A stretch of DNA of 64,000 nt from Collinsella sp. GTDB taxonomy: Bacteria > Actinomycetota > Coriobacteriia > Coriobacteriales > Coriobacteriaceae. This document shows, one piece after another, positions 7,501 through 15,499 of this stretch. Position 1 is the first letter of the stretch. Each line of letters opens with the position of its first letter. Below the pieces are notes generated by a model. It had not been told where the DNA came from. It saw only the letters and a list, made by a program, of their open reading frames with translations, and did no database searches. Position numbers and translations under genes: made by a program. The stretch lies in NCBI GenBank assembly GCA_019425015.1, contig JAHYYJ010000012.1, forward strand, positions 1-64,000. Reading direction: 5' to 3'.

Positions 7501-8148
7501 ATGCTCAACAATCTTTCCGACAATCAGAAACGCACCTTGGCGCTTGCCGCGATGGCGCTGTTGGCCCTGGCGTGCCTGTGCGGCACGCTGGCTTTTACCG
7601 TTGATATGGTTCCGGCGAACAACGTCCTATCGTTTGGCAGCGTGAAGGTACGAGTCTGCGAATACACCCTCAACGAGCAAGGCGAAGAGATTCCGTTTGA
7701 GGCCGACGAGCACGGGGACTATCCCGACACCAAGGCCAGTGGCTCTGACATCAGCCGCATTGTGCGCGTGGAGAACGCCGGCGCGCAGCCTGAGTACGTT
7801 CGCGCTCGTCTACGCATGACGTCAATGGCACCCGACGGTTCGAGTGCGGATGCCTCGGGCAGCGTTGCGTTTCATGTGAACGCGGACGAGGGGTCCCCGT
7901 GGATCGACGGCGGCGATGGGTGGTACTACTACCGTGGATTGGCCGGGCGTGGCGGCATGCTCGACCCCGGCGCCATGACGGAAAGCCTCATGGACTCGCT
8001 GCGCTTTGTGGGCGACTACCACGATGCCGCGCGCGGCGGCTCATTCAGGCTCGATATCGATGTTCAGGCCGTGCAGGCCAAAAACCAGCAGGCAAGCGAT
8101 ACCGTCCTCGACGTGCTTGACGTCGCGGGCTGGCCGGAGGCGAACTAG
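7501..8148 (+). CDS. SipW-dependent secreted protein (camelysin-like)
   Basis: 215 residues. The N-terminus is a hydrophobic segment followed by GTLAFTVDMVPANNVLSFG, the SipW-type signal pattern ending in a conserved FG. The body resembles TasA/CalY-like domains: VENAGAQPEYVRARL is the typical conserved strand, and a WYYYRG segment precedes LDIDVQAVQAKN near the end. It likely acts outside the cell as a minor fiber subunit or anchor. The ATG 7501 lacks a strong ribosome-binding site, unlike the gene before it. It ends three bases before the giant protein gene, so the two are co-translated. Confidence 0.75.
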   Translation: MLNNLSDNQKRTLALAAMALLALACLCGTLAFTVDMVPANNVLSFGSVKVRVCEYTLNEQGEEIPFEADEHGDYPDTKASGSDISRIVRVENAGAQPEYVRARLRMTSMAPDGSSADASGSVAFHVNADEGSPWIDGGDGWYYYRGLAGRGGMLDPGAMTESLMDSLRFVGDYHDAARGGSFRLDIDVQAVQAKNQQASDTVLDVLDVAGWPEAN

Positions 8149-8151
8149 CCT

Positions 8152-11100
8152 ATGAAGATCAAGAATATGAACCGGGGTATGCTTAGCAGGCTGGTTGCCG
8201 TCGCAGCGATTGCCCTTTGCTGCGTTATGGCGCTGCCAACGGTGGTGCATGCCGAGGATGTGCCCGAGGCCAAAATCGAATTCCACATCAAAAACGAGGC
8301 TGACTTTTTGTCGTGTGTGGCGCTGTCGCGCGAGCGCGATACGTCCGGCTGGCACGTTTATCTCGATAACGACATTGAGCTCGACAGCGACGACATGAAA
8401 ACCATCGTTGCAGACACCGTTAAGCATCTGTCGTTTGGCAACAAGGAGCATCCGTTTAAGGGCGTGTTCGATGGTCAAAACCACGCCGTTGAGGGCCTGA
8501 ACTACGATAAAGACGCTTTTGACCCCGAGCGCGATACGGGATTTTTTGCCGAGACCAACGGCGCCACCATCAAAAACTTCCTGGTCAAGGACGCCAACGT
8601 GTGGGCGGACTTCCGCGGTGGCATTATCGTGGGCAAGGCCGTCAAAACGCGTTTCGAAAACGTTATGGTCATGGAGAGCACGCTGCACGTGACCTGCGCC
8701 AACAATGCTCTCAACCTCATTACCAACGCAGGCTTTGAGGGCGGTCTCATCGCCGGCGAGCTCGACGGCTGTACCCTCTATAACTGCGAGGTACGTGGTG
8801 GCCGCGCCGTTAACAACACGACCTCGGGCGTGCAGGCGCTCGGCGGTGAGGGTCTGTATATGGCGGCGTTTGCCGGCTACGTTACAAATTCGACGATTGA
8901 GTACTGCCGCGTTACGCCTACGCGCAAAGACGATGGCTCGATTGGCATGACCGACGTCACCAATAAGTACGACGTGGCCATTGGCGCCCTGGGCGGCAAC
9001 AACGTGTATGCCTCGGGTTTTGTGGGCTGTATGGCGGGTGACGCCAAGATTATCGACTGCTTCTCGACGGCGCAGTGCTACAGCTATGCCGCGTCGTACG
9101 TGGGCGTCGTCGCCGTGACGCGCGCGTGGACGGGTGGCTTGGCGGGTCGTATTCTAACCGAAAAGGGCAACGAGCTCGTCCGAAGCCATTTTGCGGGTGA
9201 CTTGAGCTCGCGTCAGTATAATCCAATCGCCGTGATCCCCATCATTCAAAACGATGTGAACCTGGGCGGTATTGCTGCGCGCGCCAACAAGGGTGACGCC
9301 ACGGTTACCGAATGCTACTTTAAGCCGAGCGTGAGCCTAAACGGCAGCAGCCAGGGCAACCCTGCCAAAAAGAAAATCCCCTCGTTTGGCGGCGACGGCA
9401 TCATCAAGGGCGATGGCTATGGTCCGTGGGATGACGAACGCTACACCACGCGCGAGCTGTGGGAAGAGCACGACTACGACTTCTGTGCCGGCACCATGCG
9501 CTCGACCGCTAACGACAAGGCCCTGGGTGCCCCGCACCCCAATGAGTGGGCGATGGATTACAAGCTGAAAATTCCCGTGCATGGCCAAAGCGTTAAGGCG
9601 ACGATCGATTTTCCCGGTGCGGGCACCGCGACAATCGAGAAGACCAAACTTGGCAAAGACCAGGCGACCTCGGATCCGTACGCCTTTGCCGTGAGCGCCG
9701 TGCTGGCGGGAACGGCCCAAGGCCTGGCCCAGGGCGATACATCGGTAACGTTTAAGCAGGATACCTCCGCAAAGCCAGAGGGTTTGACCGAGGCCAACGG
9801 CGGCTACCGCTTTATGGGCTGGTTCCGCGAGCCCGACGTGCGTGTGAACCGAATTGGACAAGACAACAGCTGGTTTGACGGCAAGACCGATGCCGATGCT
9901 GTGGCTGCTGGCAAGCAGGTCCAGAAGAACGAGACGCACGAGAAAACGTCGACCTATACCGCCGATAATGCGAACGGGGCCGACGGTTTTAAGGGCAACG
10001 ACCTGTTCATCGCTTCGTACGAGGCGCAAGTGCTGTTCTATAACGTCAAGGGCAAAACGCTCGATTGGCAGAGCGGTGCTGCGCACGACAGGTCGGCGGA
10101 TTGGTACCGCTATGGTGTTAGCCTGACGCCGGCTGCCCCTGCGGACCGCGGCGCTCTGTCTCCCAGCGCCACCTTTATCGGTTGGACGACGCAGCCGAGC
10201 GGCGAGGCTGGGATGAACGGCGGCTATGCGGCCATTACCTCGACCCAGCTCGCCGAGCTTAAAAACGCAAACGCGTTCTATCCCGCCGATGCGGCGATCA
10301 CCGTCGTCGGTCCGACCGACTTCTATCCGGTGTACAGCGACTACGTCTCGAACATCATGACGGTGTTCGAGGGTAATGAGCAGGATGGGCTTGAAGATGC
10401 GACCCAGCGTGTCGACGTGGGCAACACTCATGTCGATGTCCAGACTGCCGAGGATGGGGCCAGCGTTTACACGGTGCAGGTGCGCGGCGTGGACAACAAG
10501 CCCTTGTCCGAAGGCGGCTCGCTGCCCGATGGCTACCGCTTCCTGGGTTGGTACGAAAACAAGGGAACCGAGGATGCCCCGCTCGAGGTGCGCGTAAGCC
10601 GCGATCCCAGCTATACGCTCCCCGCCGATGTCGATTTAACCGCGCCGCATACCTACATCGCCCGCTTTGAGTACCGCGTGGATTATTACGTTCGGGCTTA
10701 TACCAACCATGAGTTTACGGACAGCAAGCTACTTTGTTCCGTTTGGAATCGCTATCAAACGCCCTTTGAGGAAAACGTCGGTAGTACCTTCGTGCGTGAA
10801 AACGTCGTCCACTGGGGCCCGGAGCATGTTGACCACGGTATAAAGGATAGTTATGAAACGTGTGGCACGCGCTTCACGAAGGAAACCCTTGTCGTGAGTC
10901 CCCTTAACGCGTACTCGCACAACGTTAAAAACGATACGGGAGCCGATACTCTAAAAAACCTCTATGCCGATACCGATTTTCCAGGCGCTGCAACGCTAAG
11001 CGATACTTGGACTTCGGCTTCGCTGAACGTAACGGTCAAACCGGTGAATGATCGCTATCTCCTGAATTTCTGGACGCTTGAGCGCGATGGTGAATATTGG

Positions 11101-13611
11101 ACATATGTGAAAAATCCCATCGAGAGCATGGTGCGTACAGATAAGAAGTACTACGTTCGCGCGATGATTACCACGGACGTTAATTTCTACAACAAGGGCG
11201 ATAATGTCGTGAGGACTGCCACGCGGCGCTATGAGAGTAACTTGCTGCAGACCAAGGTGAACGGGGCGGATCCGACGTTCACGTATTACTACCCGCATGT
11301 TAATAAGTCGGTTAAAGTGGCCGAAAAGCCAGAAGATGGTGAGAAGGGATCGTATGAGAGCCCCCTGACCCTCGAAGCCTCTCCGACCGATGCCGAGATG
11401 GCGGTGCCGGGCTATAAGTTCCTGGGCTGGATTTCGACCGCCGAGGTCCAGAAGGGTTCTGACGTCTGGAAGTATATCTACGATGTCGAGGGCGATTCCT
11501 TCACCACTTCTGACCCGGATAAGGCCGAACCGTATCTGGTGAAACCAGATTTTAAGGTCACCCAGTGGCAGGATGCCTATCCGGTGTACGCGAAGTACGA
11601 TGTTAGGTACACCACCAACCTGTATCGCGCCGGTTTTAAGGGCACGGACAAGGTCAATGTGCCTAGGTACGACATCGATCCCGTTATCAACGCGGGCACC
11701 GACCCTGCTACGGCAACGGTGACCCCTGACGTCACGACTCCGGTTTATAAAGCAGGCGGTGAGCTGTATAAGTTGCAGAAGGTTGAGATCGAGCTTCCGA
11801 ATGGCGAAGTTGAAGAGATCGAACCTAACGGCGATAACTCGTATTCCCATCAGGTGGAACCCGGCGGGGCCTATACATTTGTGGCGTACTATTCGCCGTT
11901 GGCGGTTGTGTACCACCTCAATGCCACGGATGTGGACGGCAAAGTTGCTCAGCAAGACGATATGCTCGGCAACCTTAATGGCGGCATCCCGAAGCCTACT
12001 TATGACGTCAGCACTATCGATGCGGATACAGGCAAGTTCAACGTCTTCGTGGGCTGGACGGAAGCCGAGCCGGCACCTGGCAAGGGCTATGTCGCTTGGT
12101 CAGAGGGCATCCGTATGGTGAGTGCTTCTACCGTGGTCAAGGCCCCCATGGAGCTGTACCCGGTCTACCGTCCCAGCCTGGTTACCGTTCAATCGAACAT
12201 TGACTCTAAACTTGCGAATCCCGATCTTGTCCGTAGCCTCGGCCGCACTGACTCCGGCGACCAGATTTCTCTTGAGGTCAAGGCCGCCGAGGAGGTTGAG
12301 GGCACTGACGGCACCAAGTACGACTTTGTCGGCTGGTCGCGCGATTATGTCAATGACGGGCAGTACACCCTGATGACTGACGATGAGAGGTATCCCCTCG
12401 AGGGCAGCGAGCCCTTTGAGAGCGTGACCTACACTGCGGTGTACAAGAAGACGCCGCTTAAAGTGCGCTATCACGACACCGAAGGCAACGTCATCTACAC
12501 CGCTACGGTAGACCCGAACGATACGAGTGTTCTGCGTGGCCAGGATGGCAATGCCGGCTTTGTTCAGACAGTTAAGGTGCCCAAGATGCACGAGAACGGC
12601 AACCCGGTCTATGACGACAAGGGTGAACCCGTCATGGAGCCAAAGGAAGTGGCCTACGATCCCGAAGCCTACTCCGCAATCGTCGCATTCCTGGGCGAGC
12701 GAGCGGATAGCAGCTTGAAGGAGTTGTTCTTGGAGTGGCAGTGGGTTAATGGCGACAAAGCTGTGGCGTGGAGCGACTTCAAGGGTAAACCGGTTACAGC
12801 CAACATGGATTTGTATCCGGTGACGTATAAGGTCGTCGCTAACGACACATCGGACGATGCGAGCCCTAAGAATGTGACCGGGCAGCTCAAGTGGTTGCTT
12901 GATCCCAATGCCGCGAACACGATAGATGACAAGAGCGATAAGGCGCCGTTCAAGGCTTGCTTTGCAAAGCCCTTCATGGGCACGCAACTGACGGTGCACG
13001 TTGACCGCGTGGGCTATGGTCTTCCTGGCCAGACTCCTGCGCCTGTCAACGGGAAGTATGTCTCGCTTTACAGTTCGGGTTCAGGCGAGGGCTCGTTTGA
13101 GCTGACGAATCGTTTGGACTACAAGCTCACGGGCGACGGCACTCAGAGCGATGGCAATGCGGTGTTCGATTTCGCCGCTACGCATACGCTCAAGATCGTC
13201 AAGCAAACCCAGGATAGCTGGGCGAAGGGCAAGACGTTCCGCTTCAAGGTTTCCCGGGCCGGCATGGACGGCAACGCCTTGGAGGAGCGCACGGTTGAGG
13301 TAACGGTGTCATCGGATGCGCAGCTAAAGGACGGTTCCGCCTGGTACTCCGGCGCTATCGAGCTTGCGGTCCCGGCGGGTATCTACACCGTCGAGGAGGA
13401 CTCAGCGTGGGCATGGCGCTACAGCAACCAAATCGGCGTCCCTGGCAAGCAGCCGGGCGATAAGGCGCAGGCGACTATCTCCGCTGCATCGAGCGCGAAC
13501 GATGCCACGTTCACCTGCACGAACACGCGTGTGAACGACAAATGGATCGACGGCAGCAATCGTGCCCATAACGTTTGGAGCAACGGCAACGTAGCAAAGA
13601 AGGAGGATTAG
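8152..13611 (+). CDS. giant secreted protein with beta-helix and InlB/Listeria-Bacteroides-type repeats
   Basis: 1819 residues. A Sec signal peptide ends VVHA/ED (residue ~34). Residues ~45-430 contain GLUG-like beta-helix repeats (GGIIVGKA, GGLIAGEL, GGLAGRIL). From ~465 to ~1620 there are about eight repeats of the InlB B/Listeria-Bacteroides type, marked by YRFMGWF, FIGWT, YRFLGWY, YKFLGWI, VFVGWT, YDFVGWS and partner YPVY/YTAVY strands at ~115-150 residue spacing. Residues ~1677-1800 form a prealbumin/SpaA-like domain (HTLKIVKQ, GIYTVEED, TFTCTNT). There is no LPXTG motif and no C-terminal membrane helix, so it must be held on the surface by another cluster protein or be released. Likely an adhesin or fiber tip protein; binding partner unknown. 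Confidence 0.85.
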   Translation: MKIKNMNRGMLSRLVAVAAIALCCVMALPTVVHAEDVPEAKIEFHIKNEADFLSCVALSRERDTSGWHVYLDNDIELDSDDMKTIVADTVKHLSFGNKEHPFKGVFDGQNHAVEGLNYDKDAFDPERDTGFFAETNGATIKNFLVKDANVWADFRGGIIVGKAVKTRFENVMVMESTLHVTCANNALNLITNAGFEGGLIAGELDGCTLYNCEVRGGRAVNNTTSGVQALGGEGLYMAAFAGYVTNSTIEYCRVTPTRKDDGSIGMTDVTNKYDVAIGALGGNNVYASGFVGCMAGDAKIIDCFSTAQCYSYAASYVGVVAVTRAWTGGLAGRILTEKGNELVRSHFAGDLSSRQYNPIAVIPIIQNDVNLGGIAARANKGDATVTECYFKPSVSLNGSSQGNPAKKKIPSFGGDGIIKGDGYGPWDDERYTTRELWEEHDYDFCAGTMRSTANDKALGAPHPNEWAMDYKLKIPVHGQSVKATIDFPGAGTATIEKTKLGKDQATSDPYAFAVSAVLAGTAQGLAQGDTSVTFKQDTSAKPEGLTEANGGYRFMGWFREPDVRVNRIGQDNSWFDGKTDADAVAAGKQVQKNETHEKTSTYTADNANGADGFKGNDLFIASYEAQVLFYNVKGKTLDWQSGAAHDRSADWYRYGVSLTPAAPADRGALSPSATFIGWTTQPSGEAGMNGGYAAITSTQLAELKNANAFYPADAAITVVGPTDFYPVYSDYVSNIMTVFEGNEQDGLEDATQRVDVGNTHVDVQTAEDGASVYTVQVRGVDNKPLSEGGSLPDGYRFLGWYENKGTEDAPLEVRVSRDPSYTLPADVDLTAPHTYIARFEYRVDYYVRAYTNHEFTDSKLLCSVWNRYQTPFEENVGSTFVRENVVHWGPEHVDHGIKDSYETCGTRFTKETLVVSPLNAYSHNVKNDTGADTLKNLYADTDFPGAATLSDTWTSASLNVTVKPVNDRYLLNFWTLERDGEYWTYVKNPIESMVRTDKKYYVRAMITTDVNFYNKGDNVVRTATRRYESNLLQTKVNGADPTFTYYYPHVNKSVKVAEKPEDGEKGSYESPLTLEASPTDAEMAVPGYKFLGWISTAEVQKGSDVWKYIYDVEGDSFTTSDPDKAEPYLVKPDFKVTQWQDAYPVYAKYDVRYTTNLYRAGFKGTDKVNVPRYDIDPVINAGTDPATATVTPDVTTPVYKAGGELYKLQKVEIELPNGEVEEIEPNGDNSYSHQVEPGGAYTFVAYYSPLAVVYHLNATDVDGKVAQQDDMLGNLNGGIPKPTYDVSTIDADTGKFNVFVGWTEAEPAPGKGYVAWSEGIRMVSASTVVKAPMELYPVYRPSLVTVQSNIDSKLANPDLVRSLGRTDSGDQISLEVKAAEEVEGTDGTKYDFVGWSRDYVNDGQYTLMTDDERYPLEGSEPFESVTYTAVYKKTPLKVRYHDTEGNVIYTATVDPNDTSVLRGQDGNAGFVQTVKVPKMHENGNPVYDDKGEPVMEPKEVAYDPEAYSAIVAFLGERADSSLKELFLEWQWVNGDKAVAWSDFKGKPVTANMDLYPVTYKVVANDTSDDASPKNVTGQLKWLLDPNAANTIDDKSDKAPFKACFAKPFMGTQLTVHVDRVGYGLPGQTPAPVNGKYVSLYSSGSGEGSFELTNRLDYKLTGDGTQSDGNAVFDFAATHTLKIVKQTQDSWAKGKTFRFKVSRAGMDGNALEERTVEVTVSSDAQLKDGSAWYSGAIELAVPAGIYTVEEDSAWAWRYSNQIGVPGKQPGDKAQATISAASSANDATFTCTNTRVNDKWIDGSNRAHNVWSNGNVAKKED

Positions 13612-13612
13612 C

Positions 13613-14194
13613 ATGTCCAAGCGCAAGCGCATCATCGCCTTGCTGGTGGGGGTTATCCTCCTGGCCGGTACGGCAGGCACGTTGGCCTGGCTTTCGGTTA
13701 CGGGCGTGCTGGTCAACCAGTTCGGCATCGGGTCGGTGACGCCATCGGTTCAGGAAACGCTCAACGGCAAAGTGAAAAGCGATGTCAAGGCGAAGAACAC
13801 GGGTACTGCGCCCGCCTATATTCGTGCTGCAGTGGATATCTACTGGCAGGACCAGGATGGCACACGCCTGTGGGATGAGCCGAAGGAGGAGCCGAAGGGT
13901 GAGGCGGATTACGAGATTGCGTGGAGCGTGGCTGATGCCTCGGGCGCGAACTCGGCTTATAACTGGGTTAAGGCGAGCGACGGGTTCTATTACTGGACGT
14001 CGCCCGTCGCTCCCGGCGCGGAAACCGGCGTGCTCATTAATAGGGTTACCGAGCTCAAGGCAACCGAAGGTCGCAATCTTGTCGTGGATATCTCCACTCA
14101 GGCGGTCCAGGCGATGCCCGATGAGGCCGTGCACGACGCATGGGGTTGCTCGGTCGAGAATGACGTGCTGGTGCCGCCGCATGGAGGTGCGTAA
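13613..14194 (+). CDS. SipW-dependent secreted protein (camelysin-like)
   Basis: 193 residues, starting two bases after the giant gene with AAGGAGG just upstream. Signal: KRKRIIALL, a hydrophobic run, then GTLAWLSVTGVLVNQFGIG, a SipW-type signal. The mature domain has the family's conserved KNTGTAPAYIRAAVDIYW strand and a WTSPVAPG turn, ending with VVDISTQAVQAMP, which parallels IDVQAVQAKN of the protein at 7501. The two are probably paralogues flanking the giant protein. Expected to be exported and assembled with it. Confidence 0.78.
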   Translation: MSKRKRIIALLVGVILLAGTAGTLAWLSVTGVLVNQFGIGSVTPSVQETLNGKVKSDVKAKNTGTAPAYIRAAVDIYWQDQDGTRLWDEPKEEPKGEADYEIAWSVADASGANSAYNWVKASDGFYYWTSPVAPGAETGVLINRVTELKATEGRNLVVDISTQAVQAMPDEAVHDAWGCSVENDVLVPPHGGA

Positions 14195-14196
14195 GT

Positions 14197-14895
14197 ATGG
14201 CGTTCCCGATTCGTAAAGGTGTTGCGCGCTCCTTGCGTTGCATGGTCGCGGCCATTCTCTGCGTGGTCGCGCTCGCTGTTCCCGCCCGTGCGTTTGCCGA
14301 TACTCCCGCGATTGCCTATGACGGAAATGCGCGTCAGCTGACGGTCTCGGGGGCGACGGACTCCTCGGGGGAGCCCGATCTGTTTTTGGCCTTTAAAGAT
14401 CTGATGCCTGGCGATGTGCGTGATCAGCAGATAGAGATTCGTGCCACGGGCGTAAAGTCCCAGGTGCGCGTGTTTGTGCGTGCCGTTGTCGATCACGAGA
14501 CGGCACGCCTGTTGTCGCCTATCACCTTAACGGCATCGGTGGGCGATGCGTCTGCCGGTTGGCTCCAGACGGGAACGCCGGGCAGTGTGTTCGCCTATCC
14601 CACGCAGGTCGCAACGTTTACGAACGATGGCAGCACGGTGCTCAATTTGCAACTAAGTGTCCCGACGTCGGTGGGCAACGAGCTTGCCGACGCAAACAAG
14701 GCAATTCGCTGGGAAATCACCGCCGAAGACGATGGCAAGAAGATCCCCGTACAACCTGCTGGCAGCAAGAAGCCCGGCTTGCTTGGTCTGGTGGCAACAG
14801 GCGACAGCACGCTCACGTTGCTTTTGGTGCTGCTGACGCTTGCAATCATCGCATTTATAGCCGCGCTTCTTTTGTCCCGGAGGGATAAGCGCTAG
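14197..14895 (+). CDS. membrane-anchored surface protein, last gene of the island
   Basis: 232 residues with an ordinary Sec signal peptide (AVPARAFA/DT, residue ~33) and a beta-rich extracellular part. The C-terminal end has LVATGDS, a ~25-residue hydrophobic helix and a basic SRRDKR tail. That layout is that of a sortase sorting signal, but the motif reads LVATG rather than LPXTG. It may be a non-canonical sortase site or simply a membrane anchor. No sortase gene is in the window. It is a candidate base protein linking the SipW-type fibers and the giant adhesin to the envelope. The start has GGAGGTG upstream, overlapping the end of the previous gene. Confidence 0.72.
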   Translation: MAFPIRKGVARSLRCMVAAILCVVALAVPARAFADTPAIAYDGNARQLTVSGATDSSGEPDLFLAFKDLMPGDVRDQQIEIRATGVKSQVRVFVRAVVDHETARLLSPITLTASVGDASAGWLQTGTPGSVFAYPTQVATFTNDGSTVLNLQLSVPTSVGNELADANKAIRWEITAEDDGKKIPVQPAGSKKPGLLGLVATGDSTLTLLLVLLTLAIIAFIAALLLSRRDKR

Positions 14896-14918
14896 GTTCA
14901 TCTTCTAAACGCAACGCC

Positions 14919-15040
14919 CTCCCGGGCGGCGGGCACGAAGTTCCCTGCTCTACAGTCCTGCGCAAGACGAAGGCCACATTAAGTGGCCTTCTTTGCGTGC
15001 GGAACTCGCGATGAACTTCGAGCCCGCCGCTCGGGAGGGT
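14919..15040 (+). terminator. very long nested hairpin closing the surface-protein island
   Basis: The outer arms 14919-14943 (CCCTCCCGGGCGGCGGGC...) and 15016-15040 pair almost completely. The inner stem GAAGGCCAC / GTGGCCTTC (14969-14991) is followed by TTT and extended by CGCAA / TTGCG. It is presumably a terminator, but at ~120 bases it is much longer than needed, and the inner palindrome recurs at 15373. Confidence 0.75.
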
Positions 15041-15057
15041 GTCTCTTTATTGATAGA

Positions 15058-15364
15058 AGGCCTAATAAGCTGATGATTTTATGCCTGGATGTATTCGGAG
15101 TGGGACGGGCTTTCCGGATGGGCGGTGTTTCGGAAAGTGTGTCCCAGAATCGGCGCTCAGAGTGGTCCCCACTTTCCGGTTGATGTCTTGTCCGGAAACT
15201 ATGTCCCGGAATTAAGGCTTGGAATGGGATGCACTTTCCGGTTGAGAGCCTTAGCGGAAAGTGCGACCCGGAATTTACTCTTGAAGTGGGATGCGCTTTC
15301 CCAACAGGCCCTCAAGCGGAAACTGCGTCCCATTCCGAAGGCAGATTCCGGGACACACTTTCCG
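15058..15364. repeat. palindrome array B: 62-bp period, four units plus a half unit
   Basis: Units begin at 15102, 15164, 15226, 15288 and (left arm only) 15350, again exactly 62 bases apart, after an AGGCCTAA lead-in (15058). Unit 3 is typical: GGGATGCACTTTCCG ... CGGAAAGTGCGACCC. Each unit resembles the unit of the same rank in array A (5307-5615) more than its neighbours, for example the fourth units share GGGATGCG then CTTCCCAAC or TTTCCCAAC. The whole array is therefore the copied module. The two copies are direct repeats enclosing the surface-protein island. Confidence 0.9.
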
Positions 15365-15372
15365 AATACAAA

Positions 15373-15395
15373 GAAGGCCACTTAATGTGGCCTTC
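15373..15395. repeat. palindrome copied in inverted orientation from 14969-14991
   Basis: GAAGGCCACTTAATGTGGCC... is the exact reverse complement of the 23-base palindrome at 14969-14991. The pair therefore forms terminal inverted repeats around the array B segment (14969-15395). Confidence 0.8.
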
Positions 15396-15450
15396 AACTT
15401 ATATATGTTCAGCGGATGCCCCCATGACAAGCCGCGCTCCAACAACAAGG

Positions 15451-15472
15451 CGTCTGTCCGCCCGGACAGACG
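15451..15472 (-). terminator. hairpin downstream of the LTA-synthase-like gene
   Basis: Perfect stem CGTCTGTCC / GGACAGACG with a four-base loop, 28 bases beyond the minus-strand stop. It is followed on the minus strand by a moderately T-rich stretch. Confidence 0.65.
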
Positions 15473-15499
15473 TTTCAGTTATGAACTCGCAGCTAGTCG

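Noticed and set aside
8152..13611. Sortase anchoring of the giant protein
   Set aside because: The C-terminus ends NVAKKED with no LPXTG-like motif and no hydrophobic helix.
5354..15364. CRISPR array interpretation of the 62-bp arrays
   Set aside because: Units are palindromes without unique spacers, both arrays share unit order, and no cas genes are present.
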